From positions 1 to 7,782 of the forward strand of contig CABMIA010000113.1 in assembly GCA_902386085.1 (NCBI GenBank): DNA of 7,782 nucleotides, in the 5' to 3' direction. The stretch comes from an uncultured archaeon. Its GTDB lineage: Archaea; Halobacteriota; Methanosarcinia; Methanosarcinales; Methanoperedenaceae. The stretch's first letter is position 1; the number at the start of each line of letters is the position of its first letter. Under the pieces are notes generated by a model. That model searched no databases, was not told where the DNA came from, and worked only from the letters and a program-made list of their open reading frames with translations. Below, piece by piece: positions 1 to 5,437 of this stretch. Both the position numbers and the translations under genes were made by a program.

Positions 1-644
1 AGATCGCTTTTATACAGCACCTCTATTGCAAAGATGGCGCCACCGAGCGGCGCTTTGAATATGCTGCCTATACCTGCCGCAGTACCGCAGATAACCAATA
101 TTCTCCTGTCCCTGTCGCTCAGTTTCAGGAACGAGGCAAATGTTGAACCAAAACCTGCCCCTATCTGGGCAATGGGACCTTCCCTTCCCGCGCTGCCGCC
201 TGAGCCTATAGTTATTATTGATGATATTGATTTAACTAGCGGCACTCTTTTCCTGATAAAACCCCTTTTATTATTATATGCGTCAATAACGGCATCAGTG
301 CCGTGCCCTTCAGCCTCTGGCGCAAATGTGTAGATGATTATCCCTGCAAGCAATCCTCCGGCTGCAGGCAAAAAGAAGAGAAGCCATTTCACGTTAGTTG
401 CCGGATGACCGAATAAAGAAGGTTCTCCCCCGGGTGCCGGAGGATAGTAGCCGCCGATTCCGCCAAGGACGTAATTGGAAAATGCGCTCAATCCCAGATA
501 GAAAAGGATGGCTCCAAAACCCGAAACTATGCCGATCACGATGCTGAATAGCGTCCATCTTTGAACCTGCTTCAGGTTAAGTTCTTTTAAAATTTCGTTG
601 AGTTTCAAGTTATATTCATCAACCTCGATGCTAATTAATCTCAA
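1..644 (-). CDS. ClC-family chloride channel/antiporter, N-terminal part (cut by window edge)
   Basis: Read on the minus strand, 214 codons stay open from 644 to the window edge, so the C-terminal half lies outside. ClC proteins are dimeric membrane proteins that conduct chloride or exchange it for protons. Visible: a hydrophobic helix at residues 30-55, a Pro/Gly-rich loop at 60-80, a second helix at 87-107, the ClC signature GSGGSAGREGP at 147-157 with the gating glutamate E155, and APLGGAIFAIE at 198-208. The first selectivity loop reads GHGTD (113-117) where E. coli ClC has GSGIP, so the usual central serine position is His. GREGP rather than GREGT/V argues against the fluoride-exporting CLC-F branch. 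The start is uncertain: TTG at 644-642 is the first in-frame candidate after a stop and gives a short charged N-terminus, but it has no good Shine-Dalgarno. The family call is firm; transport mode is not known. Confidence 0.9.
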   Translation of the reverse strand, partial: MRLISIEVDEYNLKLNEILKELNLKQVQRWTLFSIVIGIVSGFGAILFYLGLSAFSNYVLGGIGGYYPPAPGGEPSLFGHPATNVKWLLFFLPAAGGLLAGIIIYTFAPEAEGHGTDAVIDAYNNKRGFIRKRVPLVKSISSIITIGSGGSAGREGPIAQIGAGFGSTFASFLKLSDRDRRILVICGTAAGIGSIFKAPLGGAIFAIEVLYKSD

Positions 645-750
645 GGTACATTAATTTCTTGTAAGAATCTCAGTCTGAACCGAAAATTATCATAATCTCG
701 AAACATTTATCACAGATGACAATCATTTTTGAAAATAGAGGAGATAATAT
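645..750. other. Divergent intergenic region between the ClC gene and the small ORF
   Basis: This AT-rich gap separates the minus-strand ClC gene from the plus-strand small ORF and should hold promoters for both. The hexamer AATCTC occurs at 637-642 (inside the ClC start region), 666-671 and 694-699, 28-29 bases apart. No RNA gene or coding sequence is visible. Confidence 0.5.
703..744 (+). promoter_or_regulatory. TATA-like box and Shine-Dalgarno for the small ORF at 751
   Basis: A TATA-like stretch, ACATTTATC (703-711), lies far enough upstream to place transcription start near 732-737. A purine-rich AGAGGAGA (737-744) ends six bases before the ATG at 751. Together these make a plausible archaeal promoter plus ribosome binding site; the TATA element is only an approximate match. 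Confidence 0.4.
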
Positions 751-954
751 ATGCAAATTGAATCTTCCATGAGAGCAGTTACATCGGCTATCTCATGGCA
801 TTTGGAAGGAAAAGAATCTAGAAAATTCACAAGAAGAGTTGCCTATTCTCTTTTAGTGTTCTTGAGCATCTGGTTTGAGACCACAACTGAAGTGGACACA
901 CTAAAAATTAGAAAGAAAGGATTGAGTAGAAATGATAGCTATCTTCTTTTTTAA
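751..954 (+). CDS. Small hypothetical protein, 67 residues
   Basis: The protein is not recognised. It is basic, with an amphipathic start, a short hydrophobic stretch around residues 31-42 (VAYSLLVFLSIWF) and a Lys/Arg-rich tail. The hydrophobic part is short for a confident membrane helix. Support for a real gene is the AGAGGAGA Shine-Dalgarno just upstream and a TATA-like box about 45 bases upstream. It ends in a run of six T (947-952), which could help terminate transcription. Against it: no family motif, and a competing minus-strand reading frame overlaps its 3' end. It could also be the remnant of a longer decayed gene. Confidence 0.35.
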   Translation: MQIESSMRAVTSAISWHLEGKESRKFTRRVAYSLLVFLSIWFETTTEVDTLKIRKKGLSRNDSYLLF

Positions 955-1103
955 TCTTACAACAGTTATAAATATTCTTTTAACAGGCATTAACTGCACT
1001 TTTATTTTTTCTGACGTCCACATCATCCCGTTTTCAGCTATGAACGCCACCAATGAAGTATCCCACCTCCTATCGTTCAGGCGAGTTCTTCCTAAGGATT
1101 CTA

Positions 1104-1121
1104 TCACAAGTGTTTTTGTGA
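1104..1121. repeat. 18-base dyad TCACAA-N6-TTGTGA
   Basis: Two perfect six-base arms, TCACAA (1104-1109) and TTGTGA (1116-1121), flank a six-base spacer. Its size and symmetry suit a dimeric helix-turn-helix regulator. It lies about 120 bases before the MscS start, so an operator role is inference. Confidence 0.5.
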
Positions 1122-1166
1122 ATCTGTTTGCCATATAGCAGCGATTTTTGGTTGCAATAGGAATGT

Positions 1167-1187
1167 GATACCCTGTAACAGGGAATC
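1167..1187. repeat. 21-base palindrome upstream of mscS-ablAB
   Basis: The arms GATACCCTG (1167-1175) and CAGGGAATC (1179-1187) pair with a single A-A mismatch around the three-base centre TAA. It lies 52 bases before the MscS start codon, just upstream of the AT-rich promoter-like stretch. It may be an operator or a small hairpin; no T-run follows, so a terminator is unlikely. Confidence 0.55.
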
Positions 1188-1210
1188 GATGATGAAAGAA
1201 TGAATAATTC

Positions 1211-1223
1211 AAATTAATATTAA
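1211..1223 (+). promoter_or_regulatory. Possible TATA element for mscS-ablAB, implying a leaderless mRNA
   Basis: The AT-rich stretch AAATTAATATTAA is centred about 22 bases before the ATG at 1239, close to the usual TATA-to-start distance in archaea. No Shine-Dalgarno precedes that ATG. Both facts fit a transcript starting at or near the start codon. The element is a loose TATA match. Confidence 0.35.
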
Positions 1224-1238
1224 CTGACTAAATAACAT

Positions 1239-2339
1239 ATGACAGTGATATCAAAAATATTAAATCAAGATTTGTTCGGAGTACCTGCTGAAAAGCTCGG
1301 ATTGTTTTTTATTATAATACTACTGACTTTTATAATAAAGTCTATCTTTATGTATGTTGTGGACAAGAAACTAACCGTTCTGGTTAAAAGGACTAAAACC
1401 GAACTTGACGACCTTCTTTTAAATGCAATAAAAAGTCCGCTTGGTTACCTGATATTACTTCAGGGTTTCTATGTGGCCTTACTTTCATTGCAATTGCCTG
1501 AAAAAATTGGACAATTTGACATTACGTCAATCGTGCACGCTCTTTACATTCTGGCCATCTCGTTTATAATGCTTTATTTCATATTCAAAAATATAGATAT
1601 AATAGCATATTATCTTTATAACGAAGCCAGGAAAACAGAAAGCACACTCGATGACCAGCTTGTTCCACTGCTTGTAAAAAGCTTACGCATACTCGTTGTC
1701 ACAGTAGGAATATTATTTATTCTCCAGAATTTTGGTTATAACATAACCTCTCTGCTTGCCGGACTGGGTCTTGGAGGGCTTGCGTTTGCTCTTGCAGCAC
1801 AGAACACAGTAAGCAATCTTTTTGGTTCCATCACTATATTCTCCGACAAGCCTTTCCAGCTTGGCGACTGGATAAGTGTCGGGAGTATTGAGGGTATTGT
1901 CGAGGAAGTAGGGTTCAGGACTACCCGGGTCCGGCAGTTTGACCAAGCTCTTGTTACGGTTCCGAATAGCCAGTTCATCAACACCGGGGTTATAAATTAT
2001 TCTGCTATGAAAAAACGCAGGATAAATTTCAACCTCGGGGTAACATATGGAACTTCTACTGGCAAGATGGAGGAAGCAGTGGCAGGAATAAAAAAAATAA
2101 TAGAAGAGGATGAAAAATTCGATCATTCGTTTTACATGGTAAGGTTTACAGAGTTCGGGGCATACTCTTTAAATATACTTATATATTGTTTTACAAAGAC
2201 AACCGACTGGGCTGAGTCCCTTGCCGTCAGGGAAGAATTTAATTTGAAGATACTGAAGCTGCTCGATGAACTGGGTGTTGAAATCGCCTTTCCGTCGCAG
2301 ACGATTTACTTAAAAGAAAAAAAGGAGGGAATTGATTGA
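1239..2339 (+). CDS. MscS-family mechanosensitive channel, 366 residues
   Basis: MscS channels are homoheptamers in the cytoplasmic membrane that open under tension and release ions and small solutes during hypo-osmotic shock. Predicted membrane helices are at about 18-42, 66-86, 96-118 and 146-165, followed by the pore-lining helix 169-201 with the Gly/Ala-rich signature [18 protein letters not shown] (172-189). The beta domain follows, with PFQLGDWI (205-212), the [15 protein letters not shown] stretch (218-232) and VPNSQF (241-246), then the alpha/beta vestibule domain ending in FPSQTIYL (351-358). The five-helix layout is longer than E. coli MscS (three helices) and typical of YnaI-like or archaeal forms. 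The ATG has no Shine-Dalgarno. Its TGA overlaps the TTG start of ablA, so the channel is probably co-transcribed with osmolyte synthesis genes. Family call is firm; gating behaviour is inferred. Confidence 0.93.
   Translation: MTVISKILNQDLFGVPAEKLGLFFIIILLTFIIKSIFMYVVDKKLTVLVKRTKTELDDLLLNAIKSPLGYLILLQGFYVALLSLQLPEKIGQFDITSIVHALYILAISFIMLYFIFKNIDIIAYYLYNEARKTESTLDDQLVPLLVKSLRILVVTVGILFILQNFGYNITSLLAGLGLGGLAFALAAQNTVSNLFGSITIFSDKPFQLGDWISVGSIEGIVEEVGFRTTRVRQFDQALVTVPNSQFINTGVINYSAMKKRRINFNLGVTYGTSTGKMEEAVAGIKKIIEEDEKFDHSFYMVRFTEFGAYSLNILIYCFTKTTDWAESLAVREEFNLKILKLLDELGVEIAFPSQTIYLKEKKEGID
2321..2338 (+). promoter_or_regulatory. Shine-Dalgarno that fixes a TTG start for ablA
   Basis: AAAGGAGGGA (2321-2330) contains GGAGG (2324-2328), seven bases before TTG at 2336-2338. 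No in-frame ATG lies near, so the TTG is the likely start. It sits inside the end of the channel gene, overlapping its TGA stop (2337-2339), which suggests translational coupling. Confidence 0.75.
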
Positions 2340-3649
2340 GTATTTATGATGAAAAAGAAAAAGGGATTGCAGAAAGGATCAGTCCGAATGCGCGGCTTTC
2401 AAATTGGAAGGATTGGAAGTGGCAGTTAAAACATTCTATACGTGATATTGCAACCTTTGAAAAGGTAACCGGCATCGAATTTGAAAATAGTGAGAAGGAA
2501 CTTCTTGAAAAAACCATTGCAAAGTTTCCCCTTTCAATAACGCCTTATTATCTATCGCTAATTGATACGGATGACTATAGAAATGACCCATTTTTCAAGC
2601 AGTCCTTTCCTTCACCATCAGAACTTATAATCGATAAATATGAGATGAAAGACCCATTAGCCGAAGACAAAGATAGTCCTATCGCAGGAATCACGCATCG
2701 TTATCCAGACAGGGTATTGTTTCATATAAGCAATATCTGCTCCATGTATTGCAGGCATTGCACACGAAAAAGAAAAGTTGGCGACATTGATTCAATCCCT
2801 GGTAAGGATGAAATCATGAAGGGGATCGAATACATAAAAAATAATCCTGTTATACGTGATGTCCTGTTATCAGGGGGAGATCCATTTATGTTATCTGACG
2901 AATACCTTGACTGGGTTCTTACGGAATTGAGGAAAATTCATCACGTTGAGGTAATACGCATAGGTACAAGAATGCCTGTTGTACTGCCGTACCGTGTAAC
3001 TGATGAATTAGTGGCAGTATTGAAGAAACACCATCCATTGTGGATAAATACGCAATTCAATCATCCAAGAGCAATAACAGATTCTTCAAAAGAAGCCTTG
3101 AGAAAACTGGCTGATGCAGGGATTCCTCTTGGCAATCAATCCGTCCTGCTGGCAGGGGTGAATGATTGTCCGCGAATAATGAAAAGACTTGTACATAGAC
3201 TTGTCCAAAACCGTGTAAGACCCTATTATCTTTACCAGTGCGACCTATCAGAAGGATTATCACACTTCCGCACTACTGTCGGTAAAGGCATTGAGATCAT
3301 GGAAAGTTTAATAGGACATACCAGCGGATTTGCCGTACCTACGTATGTAATCGATGCACCTGGAGGGGGAGGAAAAATACCTGTAATGCCCACCTATTTG
3401 ATCTCCTGGTCGACCAACAAGGTTGTTTTGAGAAATTACGAAGGGGTTATTACCACATACAAGGAACCGGACAGCTATGAGCCTGTTTTTTGCGATAGGA
3501 ATTGTAAGGATTGTAAATTACAGTTGAAACTCGATGAAGCGGAAGAGATACATGCCATTGGTATTGAGAAACTGCTATCTGATTATGATGATGCGATATC
3601 TCTTATTCCCGGGCATACTGACAGGATAGAAAGAAGAAGAGAAAGGTAA
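2336..3649 (+). CDS. ablA: L-lysine 2,3-aminomutase (radical SAM, PLP), 437 residues
   Basis: The enzyme interconverts L-lysine and L-beta-lysine (3,6-diaminohexanoate) in the cytoplasm, the first step to N-epsilon-acetyl-beta-lysine. The radical-SAM cluster motif is CSMYCRHC, with C135, C139 and C142. R144 matches the substrate-carboxylate arginine of the Clostridium subterminale enzyme. D303 (QCDLSEGL) and D340 match its two lysine-binding aspartates, and K347 in APGGGGK matches the PLP lysine; the spacings D-37-D and D-7-K are preserved. C278 and the C-terminal C386, C390 and C393 probably form the zinc site. SGGDPF (179-184) is the expected SAM-binding region. Length is close to the clostridial enzyme (about 416). 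With ablB four bases downstream the role is osmolyte synthesis rather than lysine fermentation. All key residues appear intact. EF-P-modifying EpmB-type homologues are shorter and would not be paired with ablB. Confidence 0.95.
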   Translation: MSIYDEKEKGIAERISPNARLSNWKDWKWQLKHSIRDIATFEKVTGIEFENSEKELLEKTIAKFPLSITPYYLSLIDTDDYRNDPFFKQSFPSPSELIIDKYEMKDPLAEDKDSPIAGITHRYPDRVLFHISNICSMYCRHCTRKRKVGDIDSIPGKDEIMKGIEYIKNNPVIRDVLLSGGDPFMLSDEYLDWVLTELRKIHHVEVIRIGTRMPVVLPYRVTDELVAVLKKHHPLWINTQFNHPRAITDSSKEALRKLADAGIPLGNQSVLLAGVNDCPRIMKRLVHRLVQNRVRPYYLYQCDLSEGLSHFRTTVGKGIEIMESLIGHTSGFAVPTYVIDAPGGGGKIPVMPTYLISWSTNKVVLRNYEGVITTYKEPDSYEPVFCDRNCKDCKLQLKLDEAEEIHAIGIEKLLSDYDDAISLIPGHTDRIERRRER

Positions 3650-3653
3650 AATA

Positions 3654-4487
3654 ATGAATGATATCATAACAACCATTGGCAATTCCATTTTGCAGCATGG
3701 GAAATATAATGATCGTATCTATTTAATGAAACTTTCAAAGTACGATTGCCCTAATATCATAGATAAGCTTGATAAACTCGCTTTAGTGGAGGGATATTCT
3801 AAGATATTTGCTAAAGTACCTGCATCCGCAAAAAACGAATTTACAGAGAACGGTTACCTTATAGAAGCGTATATACCTCAATTTTATAAGGGGTATGAAG
3901 ATGTTTATTTTATGGGAAAATATTTTACAGAGTCAAGGATGCTTGACGATAGACTTGAAGAAATAAATGAAATTTTAGGGGTTGCCAGATCAAAAGCAAA
4001 AGATAAGATTAAGTTGGAGCTTCCCGCAGGTTTCAGTTATAAAATCTGTGATAAATCCAATGTTTTCCAGATGGCAGAAGTCTACAAACAGGTTTTTGAG
4101 ACCTACCCTTTCCCAATATACGATCCTCAATACATTATGAAAATAATGGATAAAGACTTTATTTTCTTCGGTGTCTGGAAAAATAATATGATTGTTGCTC
4201 TATCCTCATCTGAAATGGACGCTTACTCCCAAAATGTAGAAATGACAGATTTTGCCACATTGCCTGATTATCGAGGAAACAGGTTTGCTGTTTACCTTTT
4301 GAATAAAATGGAAAATGAAATGCAAAAGAGAAATGTTAAATTAGCTTATACGATTGCAAGGACTGTCTCTTATAGTATAAACATAATTTTTGCAAGTATG
4401 GGCTATAAATACAGCGGTACCTTACTGAAGAACACTAATATTTCAGGAAATTTTGAAAGCATGAATGTCTGGCATAAGTTTCTTTAA
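3654..4487 (+). CDS. ablB: Beta-lysine N6-acetyltransferase (GNAT), 277 residues
   Basis: The enzyme transfers acetyl from acetyl-CoA to the N6 amino group of beta-lysine, giving the compatible solute N-epsilon-acetyl-beta-lysine in the cytoplasm. The N-terminal part (1-120) carries HGKYNDRIYLMKL (15-27), as expected for AblB. The GNAT fold spans about 126-277, with FPIYDP (153-158), the acetyl-CoA-binding motif A region ATLPDYRGNRFAVYLL (201-216) and a terminal segment around 247-277. The start ATG lies four bases after the ablA stop, with a Shine-Dalgarno-like AAGGT (3642-3646) inside the end of ablA, so the two are one operon. Length fits the family. Base composition is AT-rich (the 60 bases 4321-4380 are about 30% G+C by eye count). 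The name rests on these motifs plus the ablA neighbour; a GNAT alone would be ambiguous. Confidence 0.92.
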   Translation: MNDIITTIGNSILQHGKYNDRIYLMKLSKYDCPNIIDKLDKLALVEGYSKIFAKVPASAKNEFTENGYLIEAYIPQFYKGYEDVYFMGKYFTESRMLDDRLEEINEILGVARSKAKDKIKLELPAGFSYKICDKSNVFQMAEVYKQVFETYPFPIYDPQYIMKIMDKDFIFFGVWKNNMIVALSSSEMDAYSQNVEMTDFATLPDYRGNRFAVYLLNKMENEMQKRNVKLAYTIARTVSYSINIIFASMGYKYSGTLLKNTNISGNFESMNVWHKFL

Positions 4488-4630
4488 AGACTACCGTCCA
4501 CCGTATATAATATGCTCTGCGACTAAAATTTGTACTTAACCACCTGCGTATGCCAAGAATCAGATACTCCTCAAAGCCTTTATATATCTTTAAAAGTAAC
4601 GAAAGTTATTAACTAATGAAATGAGGTTGC
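4488..4630 (+). other. Intergenic gap after ablB
   Basis: The gap of 143 bases separates ablB from the second mscS unit. It holds the TATA box at 4577-4588, and a second TATA-like run (GTATATAATAT, 4503-4513). No stem-loop with a T-run was seen, so termination after ablB is not evident and read-through is possible. Confidence 0.5.
4572..4588 (+). promoter_or_regulatory. Archaeal TATA box with BRE-like purines for the second mscS unit
   Basis: CTTTATATATCT (4577-4588 region) is a close match to the archaeal TATA consensus, preceded by CAAAGC (4572-4577) as a possible B-recognition element. Start of transcription is expected near 4605-4610. A GAGGT (4623-4627) then lies three bases before the ATG at 4631. 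This marks a transcription unit separate from ablAB. Confidence 0.65.
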
Positions 4631-5092
4631 ATGGTTTTTATTGGTCAGGAACAATTATATCAGTTCGCTTATAATATTTTTATATTTATAATAATTGTTA
4701 TATCAACAGCCATCATTGCAACGATTTCAAAAGTGCTGGTCGAAAAAGCAATGAAATCAAGTTCTCCCTATCTTGTAGCACGCATGAAACAATATGTATT
4801 CATACTTATCTGGGCCGTTGGTCTTATTTTAGGAATAAGTCAGATAGGTATTTCAACAGATATTCTAATACTGTTGGTGGGGCTTGCTGGTATCGGTTTT
4901 ATTGTTTCTGCACTGTATGGGCTCCAAAATTTCGTCTCACGTTCTTTTTTGAATCTCCAGATGCAATATAGGGTTGGTGATGTGATTTCCATCAAAAATT
5001 TTAGCGGGAAGGTTATAAAAATAACAGATCTCAATACTTTTTTACTCTATAAATATGGTAAACTGATAGTTTTTCCAAATGTCCAATTTTAA
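4631..5092 (+). CDS. Short MscS-like channel, N-terminal piece before an in-frame stop
   Basis: This 153-residue piece has a membrane helix at about 10-36, another at 53-72 and a third at 77-105, so it resembles minimal three-helix MscS. The third helix, with LVGLAGIGFIVSALYGLQN (82-100), is a divergent version of the pore helix seen in the upstream channel. It continues into the beta domain: YRVGDVISI (113-121) and LIVFPNVQF (145-153), equivalent to QLGDWI and VTVPNSQF of the other channel. It then stops at TAA (5090-5092), exactly where the family continues into the vestibule domain. The missing part is encoded in the same frame further on (5138-5437). GAGGT (4623-4627) and a TATA box support the start. 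As it stands it would give a channel without its cytoplasmic cage. It may be a pseudogene, a read-through gene, or carry a sequencing error. Confidence 0.8.
   Translation: MVFIGQEQLYQFAYNIFIFIIIVISTAIIATISKVLVEKAMKSSSPYLVARMKQYVFILIWAVGLILGISQIGISTDILILLVGLAGIGFIVSALYGLQNFVSRSFLNLQMQYRVGDVISIKNFSGKVIKITDLNTFLLYKYGKLIVFPNVQF
5090..5092 (+). other. In-frame TAA splitting the second MscS gene
   Basis: The codons on both sides are in one frame: after TAA the frame stays open through codons 155-169, reaches the ATG at 5138 and ends at 5437. A single base change (TAA to CAA, AAA or GAA) would restore a 268-residue MscS. An indel cannot explain it because the frame is unchanged. Confidence 0.75.
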
Positions 5093-5137
5093 AAACAAAT
5101 ATGGAAAAAACACGGCTCTGTATCGGCAGGTTACGAA

Positions 5138-5437
5138 ATGACAATTCCGATCGTAATCAATAAAGAGATTGACGCTGTTAATTTTGAAAAAGGGTTGATG
5201 AGTTCAATCAGGGACATGAAATATTTCAAAAAAGAACCGGGCATAGTCACTTCAAAAACAGATGAAAAGATAATCGAGCTTTCGTTGATATTGAATTTGA
5301 AAGACCCGGAGAAAAAAAGTGTTGTTACAGTTGAAATCAATGAAATCATAACCAAGTTAATAGCCGAGTTCACCGAAAAAGCAGAAAAAGAAAGAAAAGA
5401 AGCAAAGCTCAAAGAAATCAAGGATATATCTCAATGA
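5138..5437 (+). CDS. C-terminal piece of the split MscS-like gene, 99 residues
   Basis: The piece has no membrane helix. It looks like the alpha/beta vestibule domain of MscS: beta strand MTIPIVINK (1-9), helix 14-24, a strand around 45-55 (EKIIELSLILNL), a strand-helix around 60-80 (KSVVTVEINEIITKLI) and a highly charged Lys/Glu-rich tail (82-99). It lies in the frame of the preceding MscS piece, so it is best read as the rest of that protein. It could be translated on its own: AGG at 5128-5130 stands seven bases before ATG 5138. Its TGA overlaps the transporter start (ATGA, 5434-5437), so ribosomes finishing this frame may feed the next gene. Without the neighbour it would be called hypothetical. 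Confidence 0.6.
   Translation: MTIPIVINKEIDAVNFEKGLMSSIRDMKYFKKEPGIVTSKTDEKIIELSLILNLKDPEKKSVVTVEINEIITKLIAEFTEKAEKERKEAKLKEIKDISQ

Larger units (their letters stand above)
955..1238. other. Non-coding region upstream of the MscS-ablA-ablB run
   Basis: About 280 bases lack a convincing plus-strand gene. The region holds a TATA-like TTATAAATAT (966-975), a T6 tract (1005-1010), and two dyads (listed separately). A minus-strand frame (901-1053) preceded by GGAGGTGG is treated as unresolved in the findings. No tRNA or other RNA gene was seen. Confidence 0.5.

Noticed and set aside
34..333. Plus-strand open frame of 99 codons
   Set aside because: It is the antisense of the ClC gene, whose minus-strand translation shows clear family motifs.
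1189..1227. C/D-box guide RNA: ATGATGA (1189-1195) and CTGA (1224-1227)
   Set aside because: The C- and D-like boxes are present but no D'/C' pair lies between them and the span is short; the boxes are likely chance in AT-rich DNA next to a start codon.
645..1238. Insertion sequence remnant in the gene-poor region
   Set aside because: No terminal inverted repeats, target-site duplication or transposase motif could be found; the dyads are internal and short.
1713..2126. Minus-strand open frames inside the first MscS gene
   Set aside because: They lie antisense to the well-supported pore and beta-domain coding sequence and show no family features.
5090..5092. Pyrrolysine or other recoding at the stop in the second MscS gene
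   Set aside because: Pyrrolysine is read from TAG; this codon is TAA, and there is no selenocysteine-type TGA either.
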